Source: Artemisia argyi (lineage: Eukaryota; Streptophyta; Magnoliopsida; Asterales; Asteraceae). From it: a stretch of 64,000 nt of DNA. Below the pieces are notes generated by a model. That model saw only the letters and a list, made by a program, of their open reading frames with translations, ran no database searches and was not told the origin of the DNA. Positions 32,999 through 42,977 of this stretch are shown here, one piece after another (the first letter of the stretch is position 1; every line of letters starts with the position of its first letter). The DNA lies in NCBI GenBank assembly GCA_030686995.1, contig CM060691.1:94878743-94942742 (forward strand), written 5' to 3'. A program made the translations under genes and the position numbers.

Positions 32999-33034
32999 CT
33001 TTTGAGAAAAACTTGATGGATTTGAAACTCTTTA

Positions 33035-33369
33035 CCAAAAGCCATCACTTCTGGAGTAGCCAGGTGTAAGAACTGTGGCACACCTGATAACCGTGTGATT
33101 TTGAGCAAACCACCAGCTGTCAACGGATTTGATTAGTCTTTACCAGGAGCCGTTTGCTCCTGGACTAGCCAGCATCTTGATGGACCTAGTCGACATCTTG
33201 GTTAGCTGATTACCAATTATGGATTTTCCACGGCCTTTACCACAAGCCATAATCTTGCGGGCTAGCCAACTCATTTGTTTTTGGGGAGTTGAGGAACCGT
33301 ACAATTTTGGGCAAATTGCAAGCCATAAACGGATTTGAGTTGTCTTTACCAAGAGCCGTTTGCTCCTGG
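33035..33369 (-). repeat. Two ~206-bp tandem units with four conserved hairpins (Athila 3' UTR)
   Basis: Hairpins at 33035-33054, 33143-33163, 33240-33260 and 33349-33369 each sit in the frame tttacc-stem-loop-stem-(g/a)(g/a/c)(c/g)tagcca. Sense stems are CCAGAAG/CTTTTGG, CCAGGAGC/GCTCCTGG, CCGCAAG/CTTGTGG and CCAGGAGC/GCTCTTGG. Every stem pairs fully if G-U is allowed. The block is non-coding. Confidence 0.65.
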
Positions 33370-33509
33370 ACTAGCCAATCCCTTTTGTCGCTTAGACAAG
33401 GCGGACTGATTACCACAAAAATTTTGAAATAAAGTGAAAATTTTTTGAAAAATTTGGGCCAAAATGGGGGTACTTGAAAGTATTTTGCGATAAAATTCGC
33501 TAGAATTCC

Positions 33510-33549
33510 CCCCCCCCATACTTAGAAATGAATATTGTCCTCAATATTC
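33510..33549 (-). promoter_or_regulatory. Internal stem-loop plus polypurine tract (Athila)
   Basis: Sense strand GAATATTG / AGGA / CAATATTC, then ATTTCTAAGTATGGGGGGGGG (33511-33530 on +). It lies about 550 bp before the 3' LTR in sense order, on the 3' side of the 6.9-kb insertion. Confidence 0.65.
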
Positions 33550-33710
33550 ACAGTCCCGGCTATTATGCCGAATCTATGAACGTAAAAATATAATATTCGA
33601 AGCTAACTAAGGAATTTTTGTTTTGTATTTTGATGCGTGGGAATCGCACCTTGCTTTACCTCTCGAGGGATCTCGAGAAGCTTACAACCCCCACCAGGCA
33701 GTGTACCTGA

Positions 33711-33740
33711 TCGTTGTAGTATAGTATAGTGACAAGTACC
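33711..33740 (+). other. tRNA-Asp 5'-half-like segment in U5
   Basis: Same 30-nt block as 6141-6170 (TCGTTGTAGTATAGT, ATAGT, GACAAGTACC), complementary to the element RNA. Identical in the partner LTR at 39212-39241. Confidence 0.6.
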
Positions 33741-34590
33741 GGGGGATTGATCGTTCAGCTTAGGAATAGTGTCGCTAGGATTAGAAAACCTAATTAATAG
33801 TTCTAAAGGTGAGAGATGATTATTTTTGTATTTTTATATTTTTATAAAAGCAAGTAAAATCTCGGGTTTTGGAAGAGTGGGCGGAATTAGTTGCTATTCA
33901 ACTAACCCAAAACTAAGATGCACTCAAAATAAAATAATAAAAATGAAAATAAACTAATTATACTAAGGTTGTGAGCAGTGGTTGGAGAAATTGTGTTTAC
34001 TTAGACTTCATTACTCCCTAGATATCTTTTACACGTTAATTACTTGTTACACTTGTATGGATGACGGATTGTATTCCTTAATACCATTCGTGGGGTGGCA
34101 TACATAACTCCCCAACTCTATGAGCTCTTATCTCCTCCTACACCATGACCCAGCACAACTATAGGGATTGTAAACAGTGGCTCATGCATTAAATACAACC
34201 AATAAAGACCTAGTACGCCTCGGTTCATGTTTCTTAAGACGTTCAAGCATGTTACCATTTGGAGATCTGCCAGTTTTCTTAAGCCTAACATATAATATCA
34301 TTCATCCAAAACAAGAATAGACAAGTAATCAACACATAATCAACATCTAGGTTTCATTAGATCTAAGCAAACACAAAAGAGATCTAGCCTAGCATAGTAG
34401 AATTGAGACAAGAACAAGAGATAAACAACCAACACATAGACATATTGATTGAATTGAAAGTACACTTATCTCAATTACAATGCAAGGTCTCAAGGGTTTG
34501 GAACCCTTGAAAAACCTGTAAAAGAGGCACCAAAATCGTCTTTAGGGTTTCACCAAAACTTCTCTCTCTTAATGAAAAAAAACTAGAAAA

Positions 34591-34809
34591 CTATATATAG
34601 GAAAAGTAGGCTGACGGCGTCAAGAGTTGCATGTGACGCCGTCACCTCGCCGCCATATACTTCCTCGGACGGCCTTGATCCACTTATGACGGCCTATGTG
34701 ACGCTGTCATCACCCACGGTATTTTATTCTTGCCACTTTGACGCCGTCATGAAGCCTTCTGACGCCGTCACCACCTACGGTGTTTAATTCTTCATATCTG
34801 ACGCCGTCA
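34591..34809 (-). promoter_or_regulatory. TATA box and TGACGCCGTCA array
   Basis: CTATATATAG at 34591-34600. Perfect palindromes at 34612-34622 (GG form), 34634-34644, 34739-34749, 34760-34770 and 34799-34809, with variants at 34699 and 34822. All lie upstream of the TATA box in sense orientation. Confidence 0.6.
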
Positions 34810-35038
34810 GGATGGTAGTCTTGACGCCATCACCTTGTATCTTCAGCATGGAAATTTGGTACTTAGCCGTTTTCTTCACTTTTATGCTCCAAAAACGTCC
34901 AAAATGGCTTCTTTTCCAGAATTCACTCTCCAAACACCTAAAATCACAAAAGGAACGATTTAGGGCAATATTTGATCAAATAAATTCGGATTCGGGCTTA
35001 AATGACCCCCTAAAAACGGATCATTTTTCGCCTCATCA

Positions 35039-35078
35039 TATACCCTTACACTTGAGATTTGCTTGTCCTCAAGCAAAT
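35039..35078 (-). promoter_or_regulatory. Stem-loop plus polypurine tract before the 3' LTR
   Basis: Sense ATTTGCTTG / AGGA / CAAGCAAAT (35078-35057), then CTCAAGTGTAAGGGTATA and the LTR. Confidence 0.7.
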
Positions 35079-37524
35079 GCGCTTTTATTCTACTCGAAAG
35101 ACAAGTTAGGGGTCATTTAACACTAATATAAAAGTAATTACAACAAATAATCGTTCCACTAAAGACCAATAGACAATCACGGAGGTCATATACAAGAACC
35201 TCACAAATAGTGTTTAGATACTCACATCTCTCGGGTGTAATAAAGTAATATAACATTATGGAAATGGAAGATATCTCTCACTACCTGTCATAGCAAAATA
35301 GATTACCATAGGCTTGGGAAAGGATCAAACCTCCACCACATGGCGTAAGCACCTACGATAAACTATCAAAGAGGTCTTTTAAAGGGTTATAACGTTAGGT
35401 GTAGGGATATGAATTACACGGTTTTGTTGGATAAAGGAAGTTTTACTGGTGGCGAGTTAACAATCTTGGTTAATTACATGTACAAGATGGCGTTGCTAAG
35501 CCAAGACTTGACTCGACTTAGGCTAATAAATGAAAAATAACAAAAACATAAAATGAACATAGAATGAAAACGGGATGGTAGTCCGTATGTTTTTTTCTCT
35601 TTTTCTTTTCTATTTTTTTTTTTTCTTTTTCTTGATTTTTTCGATTTTTTTTTTTTTTTTTTTTTTTTTTGCATACACTCTTACCCTACCATCCAAAATA
35701 ATACATCATAGGGGTTTGGGCATTCCCCTTACACTTGAATCTTTACATACTTTACATTAAACTATTCTAATGACTCGAATTAAGAAAATCAAAACACTTG
35801 GAGTACTTTTAAGATTAACGTACATATGGGGGTAATAATATTATGTTCTTCCCCATTACTCCATAAAATAAGTACTTACCCATGAGTCCCAATCGTCCCA
35901 AAACAATATGTACAAGGATATGACTCGACTTAGCAACCATGTAATCAATTAGAAAGTTAACTTAGGGTTTAACAAATAACAATAATGCACTAAAAATGAG
36001 CGCATACACGGAAGGCTAAGGCGATTTGGGTGTACATTTAAGTGGGGTGTAACAAATTCTTCCTTTAAGTAAAATGCTTAAAGTTAGAAACGAAAAGATA
36101 GGCTCGGAGGGGTGTACTAGGGGTTTCGTGTACTAAAAATGAGTACAACGCAAAGGGTGTGGGAAAAATTAGTTGACTTAACTAGCCAAGTAATATGACT
36201 TAAATGGTCAAGTAATTATGATACGGGTTTAACACAAGGGTGATCCTAATGCCTCTTATCATGTAGTAAATCCTACTACACGAATGTAGTCTCACTAGCG
36301 GTCTCGGGATGCATCACTAACGCAAGTTCTAGAATCTAAATGCTACCGGTACACTCATAAGCACTAATAATAAATGCTTTTCCTATCAAATCTAAAGGCG
36401 AACCTCACATTTTTTGGTGGAAAATTTTTCTGAATATACGGTTATGTGCTAGTCATACAATCTCCTATCCATGAGACGCTTGCTATGGCTAAAGTTTCAC
36501 TCCTAAATGTTGTAAAAAATTTTAAATTTGGCGCTAAAATTACACTAACAAGTATTTCTCGTAGTTTTATTACACATCTACTATCAAACAAAACAAACTC
36601 AAGCGAAAGTGCATATGTAAGGTATCATCTTTTTACCCTCCCCTTACACTTAGGATGAACATTGTCCCCGATGTTCAAGTAAAGAATGTAAAAGTTAAGA
36701 GGTAAAGAGAATGAAATCAAATACTCCCCTGATTTGCTCGGTATGGATTATAAGTTGGCCAGGTTAAATCTTCCTCCAAGAAAACGAACCATCAAAGCTT
36801 CCCTTCCAGAATATAAATCATCTTCTTGTCATAAATAACCTGTAAATCCTGACAACAATAGACAAGGCAACCTCGCGTAAAATCGGCGGCATCCTATATA
36901 AGTTACTAAATCCTAGAAAGCAAAGTAAGATATAATGCTTGTGGAATGAAGTTTGCAGATTTCCTGGAGATTATAAAACTTAATAATTCACAAAAACCAT
37001 AAGACTCCGTTAGAAAAACAAAACCGGTAAAATTTCCAGATTTTAACTCCTGACGCCGTCAAGAGCAATACTCTGACGCCGTCAGAATGGACCTGCAGAA
37101 ATTCTTATGTTAAGTTTCCGGAAAATTTCTGGAAAAACTTTGTCCTACTTCCTGGAAAATCTTGCAAAACTTCATTATGACTCAATACAAGCATTTGACT
37201 CTAACAAATACGAATATACATGTTCATTAAATATTGTGGAGAATCATGATCGGTTTGTTTCTTAAAAACATATTTGGGGTTTCCCCTTACACTTATCTTT
37301 TGCAAAAATACCTTTAGGTTGGAGTTAATATTAGGCTAAACAACATAGTAAAGTATTTCCACTTTTTAATTAAGAAACATGATCTACCAACAATAAAAAT
37401 AAAGCATGCATACGGAAGCAAATGAAATCAAATAAACAAACAAACAAACAAATAAATAAATAAAGCTTGGGTTGCCTCCCAATAAGCGCTTGTTTTTGTT
37501 CGAGTCACGAGCCTGACTCTACCC
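35079..37524 (-). mobile_element. Non-coding 3' interior of the 6.9-kb element
   Basis: Homologous to 23735-26170. It holds a poly-T/T-rich tract (35590-35671, the source of a Lys-rich shadow frame), a stem-loop/PPT module (36657-36676), two perfect TGACGCCGTCA (37051-37061 and 37074-37084) beside CTGCAG, and a (CAAA)n/(TAAA)n patch at 37430-37463. I see no gene. Confidence 0.7.
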
Positions 37525-38973
37525 TTATTTCACAGATAAAGGTGAGGTTTTCCCTACACTTAGGATTAAGTGCGGGTGATAGTAGCGATACACACCATCT
37601 CGGTGGAAGTATGCCTCGTAAGGAAAGAGTGGTGGATGAATTATATGCTCAAAGGGGTGTGCTCCTATCATCATAACCTTACCTAATTCAATCGGGTTAA
37701 TGGGTGGATTAAGATTTTCTCCTAGAAAGGGATCATTTTCAATCAACTTCAAGAGATTACTAGTTGGGGATCCAGCTTGACCTAATAAACCCGGTTTAAA
37801 CCCATAATGTTTCTTGTGATCAAACATAAATGGATGATGTAAGCATGTAAGGTCATTTTCCACTCCTATATTGGCTTCCTCTCTACAAGGCTTAGAGTCC
37901 ACTGCTTTTGTCCTAAAACTACCCGGACTATATGGTTTGATGGGTGGATCGGAACCTATTTCAATTCCTAAATTTTCATCCAAGGATGGAAGATTAGGTA
38001 ATGGTTTTGGTTAAGGCTCCGGTTCATCAAAACTAGGTAATTCCCTAAAACTAAGAGTAAGGTTATCACTACAAGTATTCAAACCTATATCCTCTAGTGG
38101 TGTTTGGTACAAGGGTTCTACCTCTATTGGGGCTCCTATAGTCTCTTCTACTTCTTCCGGGTAAGTCACGGGTGGTGTGTGTTCCTCAAGTGATGGTGGA
38201 AGTTGTGGGGTACTTTGTAGGTTTAGATTTTCTACTTCATCATTCCTTGTGTCAGGATCACCAACATCCTCAACATGTCTCTTATTATAATCTAACCCTA
38301 ACATTTTCCCAAGTATCTCAAGTACTTCTTTAGGCATCTCAACTTCTATATCCGAATCATAAGGATCATCCTCAATATTATGACTACTATATACAAATTG
38401 CCCAAAAGATTCATCATCTGTTTCTTGAGATTCATCATCATCGATCATAAAACCTGGGTCTTTTTGATCAATGTGATCATGTTCGGCTACATCCTCCATC
38501 ACATCAAGGTCACCTATGTGTTTGTTTTGTACTATGGCTTTAGGTGACATCCACACAGGTATCCCTGAGTAATCATCCCCAGACAAGCTTCCTGTTTGCT
38601 CCTTCAAACTTGTTTTTGATTGATTTGTGATGCTGTTTGTTGGGTTGTCTACTCTATAATAATATTGGGCACAGTTTTCTATGGTATCCCATGTTTCTTC
38701 ATCACTTAATTCCCTAGGGCCCCCATTGGAAAAATCATCAATGCACATTTGGTCACATCGGCTGACACGATATTAAAAGGTTTCGGTTAGGGATGCTAAA
38801 GAGAAACTATGATGAGGGAATTTTCGAAGTAAAATTTTAAAACGAGTCCATGCATCATATATGGGTTCATCTCGATATTGTTTGAAATTCGAGATGTCAA
38901 TAGGGTAGAATGGCCTTTGTGGTTGGTGGTATGGTGGATTCGCGTACTCCATAATGGTGAACGGAAGAGTCAA
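37525..38973 (-). pseudogene. Gag-like protein of the 6.9-kb element, broken by two in-frame stops
   Basis: One frame of 483 codons from 38973 to 37525 is interrupted by stops at 38773-38775 and 38011-38013. The first part has the gag core NFKQYRDEPIYDAWTRFKILL followed by RKFPHHSFS, then after the first stop LSDEETWDTIENCAQYYY. The middle is acidic (DDDESQETDDE, YDSDIEVEMPKEVLEILGKML). The last part has NPPINPIELGKV, HPFEHIIHPPLFP and GVYRYYHPHLILSVG, which I recall from unnamed Asteraceae retroelement proteins. There is no zinc knuckle or protease. The frame is intact apart from the stops, so decay is recent, or the stops are carried by the family and the protein is not needed. Confidence 0.7.
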
Positions 38974-39105
38974 TGGAAATTACGAACAAACACACAAAGA
39001 AAAAGATAGACTAAAGAAAACCTAGAAAATAAAAATAAAATCTTACTAGAAAGGAATCTAGCAAGTAGACCTAATAAAAAGAAATCCTAACCTAGACAAT
39101 AACTA

Positions 39106-39124
39106 TTCCCCGGGCTGCGGCGCC
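39106..39124 (-). other. tRNA-Asp-type primer binding site
   Basis: Sense TGGCGCCGCAGCCCGGGGA lies seven bases from the 5' LTR. It matches the 3' end of tRNA-Asp except for a small change in the middle (GCAGCCC for GCTGCC). Confidence 0.7.
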
Positions 39125-39131
39125 AAAAACT

Positions 39132-40539
39132 TGATGCGTGGGAATCGCACCTTGCATTACCTCTCGAGGGATCTCGAGAAGCTTACAACCCCCACCAGGC
39201 AGTGTACCTGATCGTTGTAGTATAGTATAGTGACAAGTACCGGGGGATTGATCGTTCAGCTTAGGAATAGTGTCGCTAGGATTAGAAAACCTAATTAATA
39301 GTTCTAAAGGTGAGAGATGATTATTTTTGTATTTTTATATTTTTATAAAAGCAAGTAAAATCTCGGGTTTTGGAAGAGTGGGCGGAATTAGTTGCTATTC
39401 AACTAACCCAAAACTAAGATGCAATCAAAATAAAATAATAAAAATGAAAATAAACTAATTATACTAAGGTTGTGAGCAGTGGTTGGAGAAATTGTGTTTA
39501 CTTAGACTTCATTACTCCCTAGATATCTTTTACACGTTAATTACTTGTTACACTTGTATGGATGACGGATTGTATTCCTTAATACCATTCGTGGGGTGGC
39601 ATACATAACTCCCCAACTCTATGAGCTCTTATCTCCTCCTACACCATGACCCAGCACAACTATAGGGATTGTAAACAGTGGCTCATGCATTAAATACAAC
39701 CAATAAAGACCTAGTACGCCTCGGTTCATGTTTCTTAAGACGTTCAAGCATGTTACCATTTGGAGATCTGCCAGTTTTCTTAAGCCTAACATATAATATC
39801 ATTCATCCAAAACAAGAATAGACAAGTAATCAACACATAATCAACATCTAGGTTTCATTAGATCTAAGCAAACACAAAAGAGATCTAGCCTAGCATAGTA
39901 GAATTGAGACAAGAACAAGAGATAAACAACCAACACATAGACATATTGATTGAATTGAAAGTACACTTATCTCAATTACAATGCAAGGTCTCAAGGGTTT
40001 GGAACCCTTGAAAAACCTGTAAAAGAGGCACCAAAATCGTCTTTAGGGTTTCACCAAAACTTCTCTCTCTTAATGAAAAAAAACTAGAAAACTATATATA
40101 GGAAAAGTAGGCTGACGGCGTCAAGAGTTGCATGTGACGCCGTCACCTCGCCGCCATATACTTCCTAGGACGGCCTTGATCCACTTATGACAGCCTATGT
40201 GACGCCGTCATCACCCACGGTATTTTATTCTTGCCACTTTGACGTCGTCATGAAGCCTTCTGACGCCGTCACCACCTACGGTGTTTAATTCTTCATGTCT
40301 GACGCCGTCAGGATGGTAGTCTTGACGCCGTCACCTTGTATCTTCAGCATGGAAATTTGGTACTTAGCCGTTTTCTTCACTTTTATGCTCCAAAAACGTC
40401 CAAAATGGCTTCTTTTCCAGAATTCACTCTCCAAACACCTAAAATCACAAAAGGAACGATTTAGGGCAATATTTGATCAAATAAATTCGGATTCGGGCTT
40501 AAATGACCCCCTAAACACGGATCATTTTTCGCCTCATCA
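39132..40539 (-). repeat. 5' LTR of the 6.9-kb element
   Basis: TATA box at 40091-40100. Six perfect TGACG(C/G)CGTCA at 40113, 40135, 40200, 40261, 40300 and 40323. tRNA-Asp-like block at 39212-39241. Confidence 0.93.
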
Positions 40540-40748
40540 TATTTTTCACTTTATTTATCTGTACATACAGTCACACATTTTTTTTTTTGAACTTATATAC
40601 ATATATACATTTTCAAATTAGCGGGGGGTTGGCCATTCCCCCACACTAGGGTGGTAGAAAGTAGAAAGAAGTCATAAATACGGGTGAAAACCCATATATG
40701 TTGCTAATTTTTGTTCACCGAGTCGCTAGCTTGACTCGATCCCCGAAT

Positions 40749-42977
40749 TTAATTGTCCTTGGGGAAAGTTTGGAGATCCGGGACAACCATGGATGGTATG
40801 TACTCTCCAAAGTAGTGTTTTAGACGATGTCCATTCACTTTGAAATTAGGTCCGTCATTTTGTGATAACTCGACGGTGCCATAAGGATAAACCTTAACGA
40901 TAGTGAATGGACCAATCCATCGGGTTTTGAGCTTTCCCGAGAAGATCTTGAGTCTAGAGTTGAAAAGAAGGACTCGATCACCAATGTTGAAAACGCGGTT
41001 TTTGATTTTTGAGTCATGAATCTTCTTTGTCTTTTCCTTATAGATCAAAGAGTTCTCGTAAGCTTGATCACGAAGTTCATTTAATTCATTCAGTTGAACT
41101 TTCCTATGATCACCCGCAGTTTTGAGGTCAAAATTTGCATGCTTGAGAGCCCAATAGGCTTTATACTCAAGCTCGATCGGAAGATGGCACGTTTTCCCGT
41201 ACACAAGCTTGTATGGCGTACACCCAATGGGTGTTTTATACGCCGTACGGAAAGCCCAAAGTGCATCATCTAATTTATCCGACCAAGATGCACGATTTTA
41301 CCCAACGGTTCTTTCCAATATTCTCTTGATGCCTCGATTGGAAACTTCTACTTGTCCACTTGTTTGAGGGTGGTACGCAGTAAAAAGACGGTGAGTTATA
41401 CCATACTTTTGCATGACTTTATCAAATTTGTCATTGCAAAAATGCGTACCACGATCACTAATTATAGCACGTGGAGTTCCAAATCGAGCAAAGAGAGCTT
41501 TCAAAAATTTCACAACAACTCGGGCATCATTAGTGGGTAAAGCTTTTGCTTCGACCCATTTTGACAAATAGTCAACTGCCACGAGTATGTACTTATTTCC
41601 ATGAGATGACGGGAATGGCCCCATAAAGTCAATGCCCCAAACGTCAAATACTTCACAAACTTGGATTGTATTTTGTAGCATTTCATTCTTTTGTGAAATA
41701 TTCCCGTGACGTTGACAAGCGTCACAGGATTTGACCAATTCATGGGCATCCTTGTAAATCGTGGGCCAAAAGAAACTGGAGTCAAACACCTTTTTGGTGG
41801 TGTAGTTGGGATTGTGGTGGCCCCCCGTGGGACCAGCATGGCAAGCCTTTAAGATTTCAGCGGCTTCTTGACCATATACACGCCGCCGGATGACTTGATC
41901 CGCACAGATTTTGAACAAGTAGGGGTCGTCCCAGAAATAATGTTTCACATCTTTAAAGAACTTGTTCTTTTGTTGGGACGACATCCCTTTCACAATGAAG
42001 TTACCCGCAAGGTAATTTGCAAAATCGGCAAACCAAGGGGTAACAGAATCTCCACGGAAGGAAACCGCATTGAGTGTCTCGAGAGGGAATGTTTCATTAA
42101 TTTCTTTCCTCTCGAAAACGTCTTGATGGGGGTTTTCCAAACAGGAGAGATGATCAGCAGCTAAGTTCTCAGCTCCTTTTTTATCACGAATTATGATATC
42201 AAATTCCTGTAGGAGGAGAACCCAACGAAGAAGTCTCGGCTTTGCATCTTGTTTTGCAAAAAGGTACTTCAAAGCCGAGTGATCCGTATACACTATGCTT
42301 TTAGTCAGTATCAAGTATGGCCGGAATTTTTCAAAAGCATACACCACAGCTAATAATTCTTTTTCGGTGGTGGTGTAATGGCTTTGAGCCTCGGTCATAG
42401 TTTTGCTGGCATAGTGTATAGGCTGAAAATGTTTTGTTTTTCGTTGCCCCAAGACTGCCCCAATAGCATAATCACTCGCATCACACATGAGCTCAAAGGG
42501 CAAGTCCCAATCGGGGGCAACAAGAATCGGTGCCTCGGTAAGCCTTTTCTTTAATGTTTCAAAGGCTTCGATGCACTCGGGGGAGAAGATAAAAGGAGCA
42601 TCCTTTTCGAGGAGATGGGTCATAGGCCGGGCAATTTTAGAAAAATCTTGAATAAACCTACGATAGAAGCCGGCGTGACCCAAAAAGCTCCTAACACCTT
42701 TCACAGTCGTGGGATGAGGCAACTTTGCAATGACGTCCACTTTGGCTCTGTCAACCTCAATCCCGTTTTTTGAAATCTTATGGCCGAGGACAATGCCCTC
42801 TTTGACCATAAAGTGACTCTTCTCCCAATTTAGACATAACTTTGTGTCTTCACAACGTTTTAGCATATCGTCTAAATGGGAGAGGCGTGACTGAAACGAT
42901 CCCCAATGACCGAAAAATCGTCCATGAAGACCTCCATAGTTTTTCCGATCATGTCGGAAAAAATGGCCATCATACAT
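40749..42977 (-). pseudogene. Athila RNase H and integrase, with one in-frame stop
   Basis: From 42977 the frame reads the RT thumb ([35 protein letters not shown]) and RNase H with [14 protein letters not shown], then [20 protein letters not shown] and TDHSALKYL. The integrase HHCC finger follows (GGHHNPNYT to SCDACQRHG), then the DDE core ([42 protein letters not shown]). A TAA at 41298-41300 follows ERTVG. The same frame continues from 41297 to 40749 with [19 protein letters not shown] and a C-terminal [19 protein letters not shown]. The N-terminal boundary is a frameshift shared with the RT frame near 42900. Integrase would insert the cDNA, but this copy cannot make it whole. Confidence 0.9.

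Larger units (their letters stand above)
33631..35038 (-). repeat. 3' LTR of the 6.9-kb element
   Basis: TGATGCGTGG to GCCTCATCA. It contains the tRNA-Asp-like block 33711-33740, the TATA box 34591-34600 and the palindrome array 34612-34809. Confidence 0.93.
33631..40539 (-). mobile_element. Young 6.9-kb non-autonomous Athila-like LTR element
   Basis: LTRs 33631-35038 and 39132-40539 are both 1408 bp and differ at about nine positions by eye (0.6%). The target duplication is TATTT at 33626-33630 and 40540-40544. It has a tRNA-Asp-type PBS (39106-39124) and a PPT (35039-35056). The 4.1-kb interior codes only for a gag-like frame with two stops (37525-38973). No protease, RT, RNase H or integrase is present, so a helper element must have mobilised it. 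It is inserted in the Athila element after integrase. Confidence 0.93.

Noticed and set aside
35474..35674. Lysine-rich 66-residue protein on the minus strand
   Set aside because: Translation of a T-rich homopolymer tract; not preserved in the sister copy near 24300.
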